NCBI GenBank assembly: GCA_963621245.1
Contig: CAVFCW010000006.1
Location: 48,680-112,679 of the forward strand
Length of the DNA: 64,000 bases
Direction: 5' to 3'
Origin: SIG603 sp963621245
GTDB taxonomy: Bacteria > Bacillota > Clostridia > Oscillospirales > Acutalibacteraceae
Below are positions 1 through 7,102 of the stretch, in pieces. The notes beneath the pieces are model-generated. The model was not told the DNA's origin and did no database searches. It saw only the letters and a list, made by a program, of their open reading frames with translations. A program made the position numbers and the translations under genes. Every line of letters begins with the position of its first letter. Within the stretch, counting starts at the first letter, position 1.

Positions 1-1
1 A

Positions 2-619
2 AGCGTGAGAAAAGCAACGGCAGACGCAATCGAGGGCGATGAGTTTGCTTGCGATATAGGTTCTCTTAACGGACGGTATTTTGTGTATGTTGCTGCGTTC
101 GGACTTTTTACAGAGGTCTCGTACAAAACAGCTCAGGACATGAAGAATGTTCTCGGTCATGCGGCTTACATCATCGAGGGCGCAAAGAGCCTTTTCGATA
201 TTAAAACCTACAAGCTTAAAATTAAAGTTGACGGTGAGCTTATCGAGGGCGAATTCATGTACGGCATGATCACCAATTCCGAGTCCGTTGGCGGTATTAA
301 AAATATTACGGGAGACAACGTTGAGTTCAACGACGGCAAGTTTGAGGTTGTGTTTGTCAGAAAATCAAACAATCCTATCGAAACGAACCGCATTATCCAG
401 TCGCTTTTAAATCACAACCCTTGCGATTTGGTTTATATGGGCAAGGCTTCTATGGTTGAAGTCGAATGCGAAGACGGCGAGCTTCCTTGGACGCTTGACG
501 GCGAGGACGGCGGCTCATATGCCTATGCCGAGATTGAAAATCACAACAAGCTCATAAATATTATGGTTCCAAACGAAAACAGCCTCGTGGAAGAAGAGGA
601 CGACGAGGACGAAGAATAA
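2..619 (+). CDS. diacylglycerol kinase-family lipid kinase, C-terminal part
   Basis: The frame is open from the window edge, so the N-terminal nucleotide-binding lobe, which normally carries GGDGT, lies outside and only about 205 residues of the C-terminal lobe are visible. The beta-rich segment with GLFTEVSY near residue 35 and the DGEDGG stretch near residue 165 correspond to the C-terminal half of YegS/DgkB/BmrU-type kinases. That family phosphorylates diacylglycerol or related lipids at the inner membrane face and recycles lipid in Gram-positives. The last ten residues are almost all acidic, which is unusual for the family. A terminator follows 25 bp after the stop, so this gene ends its transcription unit. 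The substrate cannot be read from the fragment. Confidence 0.75.
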   Translation, partial: SVRKATADAIEGDEFACDIGSLNGRYFVYVAAFGLFTEVSYKTAQDMKNVLGHAAYIIEGAKSLFDIKTYKLKIKVDGELIEGEFMYGMITNSESVGGIKNITGDNVEFNDGKFEVVFVRKSNNPIETNRIIQSLLNHNPCDLVYMGKASMVEVECEDGELPWTLDGEDGGSYAYAEIENHNKLINIMVPNENSLVEEEDDEDEE

Positions 620-641
620 TATCAAACAAAGTTAATTAGAA

Positions 642-684
642 TCGCACTCTCACGGTCTATGTGACCGACGGGGTGCGGTTTTTG
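642..684 (+). terminator. rho-independent terminator of the lipid kinase gene
   Basis: An outer stem CGCACTC/GGGTGCG encloses a small inner CGGTC/GACCG hairpin and is followed by five to six T residues. It lies directly behind the lipid kinase stop codon. Confidence 0.75.
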
Positions 685-758
685 TTCTTGGTATTAGTGA
701 TAAAAATCATCCCCCCCCACATTATCCCGCTATTCCAAAGCACTATACCTCAAATGTG

Positions 759-787
759 TTGACAAAAATCCGCTTTTGCCATATTAT
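759..787 (+). promoter_or_regulatory. sigma-A-type promoter of the hydroxyacyl-CoA dehydrogenase-like gene
   Basis: A perfect TTGACA at 759-764 is followed after 17 bp by TATTAT at 782-787. A C8 homopolymer (711-718) sits about 40 bp upstream of the -35 box. Transcription would start about 7 bp after the -10, immediately before the inverted repeat at 799-831. Confidence 0.75.
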
Positions 788-798
788 ATACATAATTG

Positions 799-831
799 AT
801 AAAATAATATCACTTTAAGCGATTATTTTAT
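799..831. promoter_or_regulatory. perfect 10-bp inverted repeat just after the predicted start of transcription
   Basis: ATAAAATAAT (799-808) and ATTATTTTAT (822-831) are exact inverted copies separated by 13 bp. The position, directly downstream of the -10 box, fits an operator, possibly for the TetR protein encoded one gene further on. Because it is AT-rich it could also be a weak RNA hairpin in the leader. No identical repeat was seen at the TetR or oleate hydratase promoters. Confidence 0.4.
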
Positions 832-893
832 TTTTGTGATACAACTGATTAGGCGAGAGGAGAGCAAACGGCTCTCGGAAAGGTGTGGAATGT

Positions 894-1853
894 ATGAAAC
901 TGAAAAATGTGGTAGTTGCCGGCGGCGGTGTTTTGGGAAGCCAGATAGCTTTTCAGTCGGCTTATTGCGGCGCAGATGTTACAATTTGGCTGAGAAGCGA
1001 GGGCTCAATCGGCAGAACGCAGCCGAAGCTTGATAATCTCAAAAAGACCTACATCGAGGCAATAGAAAAAATGGCTGACGGTACGGGCGATTGGTGCCCC
1101 GGTATTGCCGACAGCGATAATTTTGACAAGGCGGCTTGTATTGAGAAAACCGAAAAGGCATATGGTTCGATTAAGCTTGAGCTTGATATGAAAAAAGCTG
1201 TTGCCGATGCCGACATAGTGGTTGAGTCTATGGCAGAAAACGAGAAAGACAAAATCGCGTTCTATCAGAAGCTTGCTCCGCTTTTGCCGCAGAAGACGAT
1301 ACTTGTAACAAACTCTTCTACTCTTTTACCGTCTATGTTTGCAAAGTATACGGGAAGGCCCGACAAATATCTTTCTCTGCATTTTGCAAATTCCATTTGG
1401 AAGAACAACACGGCTGAGATCATGTGTCAGGATCAGACGGATAAAAAGTATTTTGACGCTGTTCTTGAATTTGCGAACGATATTCGTATGATAGGATTGC
1501 CCGTAAATAAGGAAAAGAGCGGTTACCTCTTAAATTCCATGCTCGTTCCGTTCCTTTTGAGCGGTCTTGATCTCTATGTTTCTGGTGTGTCCGATCCCGA
1601 GAGCATTGATATTGCTTGGACAAGGGGCACAGGTGCTCCCAAAGGGCCGTTTCAGATTTTCGATACCGTCGGACTGAATACCGCGTATAACATAGTTCAT
1701 CAGTATCAGAGCGTACCGGGACTTTTGTCTCCGCTTCTCAAAAAGATGATGATGCCGTACAACTTCAAGAAAATGGAAAAAGTTCTCAAGGAGTATATCG
1801 ACGCAGGCAAGCTCGGTAAGTCTTCCGGCGAGGGCTTCTATAAGTACAAGTAA
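894..1853 (+). CDS. 3-hydroxyacyl-CoA dehydrogenase family protein
   Basis: The protein of about 319 residues starts with an NAD-binding Rossmann fold (VVVAGGGVLGSQIAF near residues 5-20). It then shows the VVESMAEN and LVTNSSTLLPS segments and the LSLHFANSIWKNN region typical of 3-hydroxyacyl-CoA dehydrogenases of the Hbd/PaaH type, which oxidise L-3-hydroxyacyl-CoA to 3-oxoacyl-CoA with NAD. An in-frame GTG lies nine bases earlier at 885, but ATG 894 has the better-spaced AGG (881-883). A single gene under a strong promoter, it is followed by its own terminator, then by a TetR regulator and an oleate hydratase. No thiolase or crotonase is nearby, so classical beta-oxidation or butyrate synthesis is not implied. 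A role on hydroxy-fatty acids is inferred from context only. Confidence 0.85.
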   Translation: MKLKNVVVAGGGVLGSQIAFQSAYCGADVTIWLRSEGSIGRTQPKLDNLKKTYIEAIEKMADGTGDWCPGIADSDNFDKAACIEKTEKAYGSIKLELDMKKAVADADIVVESMAENEKDKIAFYQKLAPLLPQKTILVTNSSTLLPSMFAKYTGRPDKYLSLHFANSIWKNNTAEIMCQDQTDKKYFDAVLEFANDIRMIGLPVNKEKSGYLLNSMLVPFLLSGLDLYVSGVSDPESIDIAWTRGTGAPKGPFQIFDTVGLNTAYNIVHQYQSVPGLLSPLLKKMMMPYNFKKMEKVLKEYIDAGKLGKSSGEGFYKYK

Positions 1854-1869
1854 ATTTACAAATTAATTC

Positions 1870-1903
1870 AATACCGATGCACAAAATGCGTCGGTATTTT
1901 TCC
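1870..1903 (+). terminator. terminator after the hydroxyacyl-CoA dehydrogenase-like gene
   Basis: A 12-bp stem AATACCGATGCA/TGCGTCGGTATT (one G-T pair), loop of five, then a run of T. It separates the dehydrogenase transcript from the TetR gene. Confidence 0.75.
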
Positions 1904-1980
1904 TTTCGTCTGAGTATATTTCAAAAATGTTCACAATTACATGTTAAAATTAATGAACGAATATGAAACGGAGGTTCTTT

Positions 1981-2550
1981 ATGTCGCAAATAACAAAGAG
2001 AGCACTCGAGCAGTCGCTTAAGAATTTACTTTTGAAAAAGCCGCTAAATAAAATAACGATTAACGATATAGCCGAGGACTGCGGAATTAACCGCATGACT
2101 TTTTACTATCATTTTCAGGATATTTACGATCTTGTTGAGTGGTCGTGCCTTGAGGACGCAAAGAAAGCGCTTGAAAACAAGAAAACGCACGACACTTGGC
2201 AACAGGGTTTTATACAGCTTATGAATGCCGTTCGTGAAAACAAGCCTTTTATTATCAATGTGTATAACTGTGTTGACAGGGCTCAGGTTGAGAAATACAT
2301 TAAGCCGCTCACGGACGATTTGCTCCTCGGAGTTGTTGAGGAGGAGTCTGCCGATTTGAACGTGAGGGAGGACGACAAGAAGTTTATCGCTCAGATTTAT
2401 TCTTATTGTTTCGTCGGAATAATGCTTGACTGGATAAAAGCTGATATGAGAGAAGAACCGCAAACAATAGTGGAAAGGCTTGCGCTCGTTATTGAGGGAG
2501 ACATTCGCTCGGCACTTGAAAGATTTGCTTTATCAAAACCGCAAAAATGA
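1981..2550 (+). CDS. TetR/AcrR family transcriptional regulator
   Basis: The N-terminal 60 residues form the TetR DNA-binding domain: KITINDIAEDCGINRMTFYYHF is the helix-turn-helix with the usual TFYYHF recognition end. The rest, about 130 residues, is a ligand-binding helical domain like that of DhaS-type TetR proteins, ending near SALERFAL. ATG 1981 is chosen because ACGGAGGT lies seven bases upstream; an earlier in-frame ATG at 1963 has no ribosome site. The length (189 aa) is normal for the family. It lies between a hydroxyacyl-CoA dehydrogenase-like gene and an oleate hydratase gene, each separated from it by a terminator. The simplest inference is that it senses a fatty acid and represses one or both neighbours. 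Confidence 0.85.
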   Translation: MSQITKRALEQSLKNLLLKKPLNKITINDIAEDCGINRMTFYYHFQDIYDLVEWSCLEDAKKALENKKTHDTWQQGFIQLMNAVRENKPFIINVYNCVDRAQVEKYIKPLTDDLLLGVVEEESADLNVREDDKKFIAQIYSYCFVGIMLDWIKADMREEPQTIVERLALVIEGDIRSALERFALSKPQK

Positions 2551-2569
2551 TAAAAAATCATACAGCTTA

Positions 2570-2606
2570 CACACCGTGATTAAAATGTTATCACGGTGTG
2601 TTTTTT
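2570..2606 (+). terminator. terminator after the TetR gene
   Basis: An 11-bp perfect stem CACCGTGAT/ATCACGGTG (2570-2580 with 2590-2600), nine-base loop, then six T residues. Confidence 0.85.
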
Positions 2607-2680
2607 GTTTATTGTGAGTTTTCTCGGAAAATTATAGAATGATGACACAAAAGGAAAAACAGAATTACGGAGGTTTATTT

Positions 2681-4474
2681 ATGTATTATTCAGCAGGAAC
2701 TTATGAAGCATTTGTACATCCCGAAAAGCCGAAGGGAGTTGACAAGAAGTCGGCTTATATTATAGGAACAGGACTTGCGGGACTTACTGCCGCTTTCTAT
2801 CTCGTCCGTGACGGTCAGATGAAGGGCGAACACATACACATTCTTGAGAAATTAGACCTTGCCGGCGGCAGCTGCGACGGAAGAAAAGATATAACCAAGG
2901 GCTTCTATATGAGAGGCGGCAGAGAGATGGACAACCATTTCGAAGTTATGTGGGATTGCTTCCGTGATGTTCCGTCCATCGAAACTCCGGGCGTATCCGT
3001 TTTGGACGAATACTACTGGCTCAATAAGCACGATCCGAACTATTCGCTTTGCCGTGCTTCCGTGAACAGAGGTGAAGACGCTCACACGGATAAAAAGTTC
3101 AAGCTTGACAAGGCGTCGGCTCTTGCGCTTTCTAAGCTTTTTATGACTCCCGAGAAAGATCTTGAGGATAAGAAAATCAGCGAGGTTTTGCCTGAGTCAT
3201 TCTGGTCAACAAACTTCTGGCTTTACTGGCAGACGATGTTCGCATTTCAGCGTTGGTCAAGTGCTCTCGAGATGAAGAGATATTTGTGCAGATATGTTCA
3301 TCACATTGACGGTTTGCCCGATTTCAGTGCATTGCGTTTCACAAAGTACAACCAGTACGAGAGTATGATTTTGCCGCTTGTCAAGTATCTTGAGTCGCAC
3401 GGCGTTAAGATAGAGTACGGCATGGACGTTAAGAACGTTATCGTTGAGACAAAAGGCGACAAAAAGATTGCAAAGCAGATTGTTTATATTAAGGACGGCA
3501 AAAAGCAGAGCATAGATTTAATCGAGGACGATCTTGTATTTGTGACAAACGGTTGCTGTACCGATACATCGTGCTACGGCGATCAGAAGCACGCACCCGA
3601 TCTCTCGTGCGTTAAGAACGGTGCGGGCGAATCTTGGGATATGTGGAAAAATATCGCTAAACAGGCTAAGAACGGCGAGTTTGGCAATCCCGATGCATTC
3701 TGCAGTGATGTTGAGGCTACAAACTGGATGAGCGCAACTGTTGAGACATCCGATGAGGAGGTTATTCGCCACATTATCAATGTTTGCAAGCGAGATCCGA
3801 GAGACGGAAAGGTAACAACGGGTGGAATTGTCACGGTAAAGGACAGCACCGAGAATTGGTATCTTTCATGGACAATCAATCGTCAGCCGCAATTTAAGGC
3901 TCAGGACAGAAAGTCCGTTCTTGTTTGGGTTTATGCCCTTAACACGAACAGAGAAGGCAATTATGTCAAGAAAGCTATGAGAGACTGCACGGGCGAAGAA
4001 GTTTGCCGTGAGTGGCTCTATCATATCGGTATTGACGAGAACAAGATTAACGATCTTGCTGCAAATGCATGTAACACAACAACTTGCTTTATGCCGTATA
4101 TCAATGCGTTTTTCCAGCCGAGAAAAGAAAGCGACAGACCTAAGGTAGTTCCGGACGGTTCCGTGAACCTCGCATTTATCGGCCAGTTTGCCGAAACTCC
4201 GAGAGACACAATTTTCACAACGGAATATTCCATGAGAACAGGTATGGAGAGCGTTTACACACTTCTTGATATCGACCGTGCTGTTCCAGAGGTATGGGGA
4301 AGCAAGTATGACGTGAGAGAGCTCTTAAGAGCGTGCTACTATGCTATCGACAAAAAAACGATCGATGAGGCAGAGCTGAGCCTTAAGGAGAAACTTCTTT
4401 TGAACATCGTCCTCAAGAAAGTAAAGGGAACGGATGTTGAAATTCTTCTCAAAGAAAGCGGACTCATAAAGTAA
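2681..4474 (+). CDS. ohyA: oleate hydratase (myosin-cross-reactive antigen family)
   Basis: This protein of about 597 residues matches the FAD-dependent oleate hydratase family along its whole length. It starts with MYYSAGTYEAF, has the dinucleotide motif IIGTGLAGLTAAFYL near residue 30, then REMDNHFEVMWDCF and the C-terminal GQFAETPRDTIFTTEYS region. The enzyme adds water to the cis-9 double bond of oleic, palmitoleic or linoleic acid, giving 10-hydroxy fatty acids. In gut bacteria this detoxifies unsaturated fatty acids. It is cytoplasmic or peripherally membrane bound. ATG 2681 follows GGAGG by eight bases; the in-frame ATG at 2639 lacks a ribosome site. The TetR gene just upstream is the probable regulator. 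Confidence 0.93.
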   Translation: MYYSAGTYEAFVHPEKPKGVDKKSAYIIGTGLAGLTAAFYLVRDGQMKGEHIHILEKLDLAGGSCDGRKDITKGFYMRGGREMDNHFEVMWDCFRDVPSIETPGVSVLDEYYWLNKHDPNYSLCRASVNRGEDAHTDKKFKLDKASALALSKLFMTPEKDLEDKKISEVLPESFWSTNFWLYWQTMFAFQRWSSALEMKRYLCRYVHHIDGLPDFSALRFTKYNQYESMILPLVKYLESHGVKIEYGMDVKNVIVETKGDKKIAKQIVYIKDGKKQSIDLIEDDLVFVTNGCCTDTSCYGDQKHAPDLSCVKNGAGESWDMWKNIAKQAKNGEFGNPDAFCSDVEATNWMSATVETSDEEVIRHIINVCKRDPRDGKVTTGGIVTVKDSTENWYLSWTINRQPQFKAQDRKSVLVWVYALNTNREGNYVKKAMRDCTGEEVCREWLYHIGIDENKINDLAANACNTTTCFMPYINAFFQPRKESDRPKVVPDGSVNLAFIGQFAETPRDTIFTTEYSMRTGMESVYTLLDIDRAVPEVWGSKYDVRELLRACYYAIDKKTIDEAELSLKEKLLLNIVLKKVKGTDVEILLKESGLIK

Positions 4475-4523
4475 CTAGGATTACATACTAAATTTACACT
4501 TCAATATATTTACTTTACGGCAC

Positions 4524-4556
4524 CCCCGAGGATATTTTTCCTCGGGGATTTGCTTT
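4524..4556 (+). terminator. terminator after oleate hydratase
   Basis: Nine-bp GC-rich stem CCCCGAGGA/TCCTCGGGG with a six-base loop. The T tract behind it is broken (ATTTGCTTTG), so termination may be incomplete. Confidence 0.65.
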
Positions 4557-4665
4557 GTCCGTCTTTTGTCCTGATGCGCTGCTATAATTAAAAGCGTAAT
4601 CGACACGATGATTTGCAAGACATCTCAAGTAAAAAAATAATAAAACGCAATTTTGCTTGCAGATG

Positions 4666-4693
4666 TTGCAAAATATCAAAATCGATATATAAT
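4666..4693 (+). promoter_or_regulatory. promoter of the CPBP protease gene
   Basis: TTGCAA (4666-4671), a 16-bp spacer and a perfect TATAAT (4688-4693) lie 57 bp before the start codon. Confidence 0.55.
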
Positions 4694-4749
4694 AAAGAAA
4701 AGGCTTAACAGCCGCCACCTAATCAAAATTTTAAATGGGAGAAAAGAAA

Positions 4750-5604
4750 ATGGAAAAAGTAAGAAAACACAAAATTTTAGACCACCCGATACTCAGTTTG
4801 TTTTTATGCGCTGTCGGCGGATACATATTCGTTCAGGTAGGAACGTTGATATTTGACGAAATACTGAATATGTTTATGGGAAACGGCACCAACGGAAACG
4901 CTGTTGCCTCCTTGGCTGAAATAATAGCCGCAGTCGTACTGTTGCTCCTTCATGCATTTTGGTTCCGCAAAGAGATGCACAACTTCTGGAGCCCTAAGGG
5001 ATTGGGACGTGGTCTTCTCATTGGTTGGGGCTTGCTTGCCGTTCCCGCATCATTAATGGTTATTAACTTTATCAGCGGTGTTGAAATCGGCAATGTCGGT
5101 TTGGCTTTACTGTACGGCTTGGCACCCGGAATCGGTGAAGAGGTAATGTTCAGAGTTATTCCGATTTCAATTGCTATGAGAAGCAAAAACAAGAAGATAG
5201 TCACTTGGACATTCATCATCTCGAGCGTCTTGTTCGGTCTTGTACACGCAACCAACCTTATTGTTGGTGCAGATCCGGGAAGCACATTGATGCAGGTTAT
5301 TTACGCTACGGCAATCGGTATGGCAATGTCTGCAATCTATATGAGAACAGGTAACATCTGGATTACAATGGTCATTCACACATTCACAGATTTTGCTTCC
5401 TATTTGGGTGTGAGCCTTCAGGAGAGCGGCGGAGTTTTATCTGATAAAATGGACCTCGATAACTTTATCTTCTTGGCTATTGCAACTGCAATCTTCCTTG
5501 CAAACGCATTTGTCGCATTCAGAAAGAGCAAGAGAGACGAAATTCCCGCAGTATGGGATAAAATCTGGGGAAGAGAAGAGATTCCCGAGACTGTTGAGCA
5601 GTAA
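4750..5604 (+). CDS. CPBP family intramembrane glutamic endopeptidase
   Basis: About 284 residues with roughly eight hydrophobic segments and the three motifs of the CAAX-protease/bacteriocin-processing (CPBP, Abi) family. These are GEEVMFR near residue 130 (the paired catalytic glutamates and the arginine), FGLVH near 163 and HTFTDF near 209. Bacterial members are integral membrane proteases of mostly unknown substrate; some confer immunity to bacteriocins or process peptides. ATG 4750 is chosen because GGGAGA sits just upstream, whereas the in-frame ATG at 4735 has none. The gene stands alone between two terminators, and no peptide-precursor gene was seen nearby, so no partner can be named. 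Confidence 0.85.
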   Translation: MEKVRKHKILDHPILSLFLCAVGGYIFVQVGTLIFDEILNMFMGNGTNGNAVASLAEIIAAVVLLLLHAFWFRKEMHNFWSPKGLGRGLLIGWGLLAVPASLMVINFISGVEIGNVGLALLYGLAPGIGEEVMFRVIPISIAMRSKNKKIVTWTFIISSVLFGLVHATNLIVGADPGSTLMQVIYATAIGMAMSAIYMRTGNIWITMVIHTFTDFASYLGVSLQESGGVLSDKMDLDNFIFLAIATAIFLANAFVAFRKSKRDEIPAVWDKIWGREEIPETVEQ

Positions 5605-5654
5605 ATTAAACTTGACTGTTTTAAACTAAAAAAGTAAAATATTATAAACGAAGA

Positions 5655-5686
5655 ATATCCCGCCGATTTCTTGGCGGGATATTTGA
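5655..5686 (+). terminator. terminator-like hairpin after the CPBP gene
   Basis: Perfect ten-bp stem ATATCCCGCC/GGCGGGATAT with an eight-base loop; the downstream TTGATATT is only a weak T tract and the next gene starts 22 bp later. Confidence 0.55.
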
Positions 5687-5704
5687 TATTATGGAGAGAA
5701 GAAC

Positions 5705-6613
5705 ATGGAAAACAAAAGTAAAAATAAGGCTTTGTTTCATCTTCCGGGACTTTTTGAGTTTTTCGATTTTTATGAGGCCTTCTTGCCACTTTTTAAAGAG
5801 CACCGAGAGTATTTTTATGATTGGTGCGACATAGCTTCAATTTACGGCTCGCCCGGCGACTGCCTTTGGGGCGGCGGAAGAATAAGCGAGAGCGAATGCA
5901 ATCCGCTTGATGCAATTTCTCTTGCAAACGAATATGGCATTTCCGCTAGGCTCACGTTCAGCAATTCCGTGCTTAAAGAGGAGCATTTGAGCGACAAAAA
6001 ATGCAATAATCTTTGCAAGAGGTTAAATGAAAACAAAGGTGTTCAAAACGGCGTGATAATACACTCCGATTTACTTCTCGATTATCTCAAAAGAAATTAC
6101 ACCGATTTATATTTCGTCTCTTCAACTACTAAGGTGATAACCGATTTTGAAGATTTCCGAAAAGAACTGAACCGAGAGGATTTTAAATTCGTTGTGCCCG
6201 ATTTCAGACTGAACAAATCCTTTGAAAAACTTAATTCGCTTTCAGCGGGGGAAAAATCCAAGGTCGAATTTCTCTGCAACGAGTGCTGTTATGTGGGCTG
6301 TAAAGACAGAAAGAAGTGCTATGAAGTCGTTAGCCGAAAAAGTCTCGGCGAAGATGTCGAGCATTACTGCGTGGCACCCAATTCAAAGGGCGGATACCAA
6401 TTTTCAAAGGCGATGGAAAATCCGATGTTTATCGGTATTGATGATATAAAGAATATTTATTTGCCCATGGGTTTTGATAATTTCAAAATAGAGGGCAGAG
6501 GACTCGGAAGTGCGCTTATTCTCGAATTTCTGTTATATTACTTGACTAAACCGAGGTATCAGATAAACGTGAGAGAAAAACTGTATCTTGACAATATGCT
6601 CGATCTTTTTTAA
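5705..6613 (+). CDS. uncharacterised U32 peptidase-like cysteine-rich protein
   Basis: I do not recognise a named function. The 302-residue protein carries the segment FKIEGRG (260-266), which matches the signature end of peptidase U32 proteins, and a cysteine cluster C191, C194, C195, C199, C205 and C222. U32 relatives such as UbiU, RlhA and TrhP bind a 4Fe-4S cluster through cysteines in this part of the barrel and act in anaerobic hydroxylation of RNA or quinone precursors. The earlier segment VIIHSDLLLDYLKRNY resembles the U32 strand-helix pair where the chain 'looks up' the polypeptide barrel. There is no signal peptide. An Fe-S protein of the U32 superfamily is my inference; a divergent standalone family is equally possible. 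GGAGAG eight bases upstream supports the start. Confidence 0.55.
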   Translation: MENKSKNKALFHLPGLFEFFDFYEAFLPLFKEHREYFYDWCDIASIYGSPGDCLWGGGRISESECNPLDAISLANEYGISARLTFSNSVLKEEHLSDKKCNNLCKRLNENKGVQNGVIIHSDLLLDYLKRNYTDLYFVSSTTKVITDFEDFRKELNREDFKFVVPDFRLNKSFEKLNSLSAGEKSKVEFLCNECCYVGCKDRKKCYEVVSRKSLGEDVEHYCVAPNSKGGYQFSKAMENPMFIGIDDIKNIYLPMGFDNFKIEGRGLGSALILEFLLYYLTKPRYQINVREKLYLDNMLDLF

Positions 6614-6622
6614 CAAAAACAA

Positions 6623-6664
6623 AAATTCCGTTTCTTTAAGCTTACGCTCGGAAACGGAATTTCG
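6623..6664. terminator. bidirectional terminator between convergent genes
   Basis: A 12-bp stem AAATTCCGTTTC/GAAACGGAATTT with a 16-base loop serves the U32-like gene from the left and the small XRE gene from the right. Confidence 0.75.
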
Positions 6665-6667
6665 TTT

Positions 6668-6877
6668 TTATTTTTTCTTTTTGAACACGATCTCGTAGCC
6701 GAGCGCATTGGTAATCTTGAGAAGGGTTTCAAGACTGGGAGTTCCTGTCTTGCTCTCAATTCTTGCCAACTGCGGCTGAGTAAGGTGAGTTTGTTCTGCT
6801 AACTGTTTTTGCGTATAACCTTCTTTTTTTCTGAGATCTCTTAAACGATCGATAAGCTCGATACACATTTCATTCAT
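6668..6877 (-). CDS. small XRE-family helix-turn-helix regulator
   Basis: The protein is only 69 residues and consists almost entirely of one Cro/C1-type helix-turn-helix (RDLRKKEGYTQKQLAEQ, then LARIESKTGTPSLETLL). The C-terminus is LGYEIVFKKKK. This is the size and shape of antitoxin-type or HigA/HipB-like regulators, but no toxin-like gene is adjacent. The reverse-strand ribosome site GGGAGAGG and a reverse promoter at 6909-6936 support expression. It may control itself or the diverging rhamnosidase gene to the right; neither is shown by the sequence. Confidence 0.8.
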   Translation of the reverse strand: MNEMCIELIDRLRDLRKKEGYTQKQLAEQTHLTQPQLARIESKTGTPSLETLLKITNALGYEIVFKKKK

Positions 6878-6908
6878 GGGCTACCTCTCCCTTCGTACTC
6901 TACAATAT

Positions 6909-6936
6909 ATTATAGTGAAATTTGTATATTTGTGAA
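6909..6936 (-). promoter_or_regulatory. promoter of the small XRE gene
   Basis: Read on the minus strand: TTCACA, 16-bp spacer, perfect TATAAT, ending about 30 bp before the start codon. Confidence 0.6.
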
Positions 6937-7002
6937 GAGGGAAAATAAAAAATATTTGCAAAATTTAAATGCATAACAACAAACCTAAAATAAATTTATT
7001 TT

Positions 7003-7047
7003 TGCTATTATACGGCGCAAAAATTTATGGTATCATATGAATGATAC
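7003..7047 (+). promoter_or_regulatory. extended -10 promoter and palindromic operator of the rhamnosidase gene
   Basis: TGCTATTAT (7003-7011) is an extended -10 element without a clear -35 box. About 20 bp downstream lies a perfect palindrome GTATCAT-atga-ATGATAC (7030-7047). The placement in the early transcribed region fits a repressor site, for example of LacI, GntR or AraC type controlling sugar use, but no such regulator gene is adjacent. Confidence 0.45.
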
Positions 7048-7102
7048 AGATGTCTTTTTGCTTTGAGATATCCGATTTTAAATAGTTGACGGAGGCATTT
7101 AT

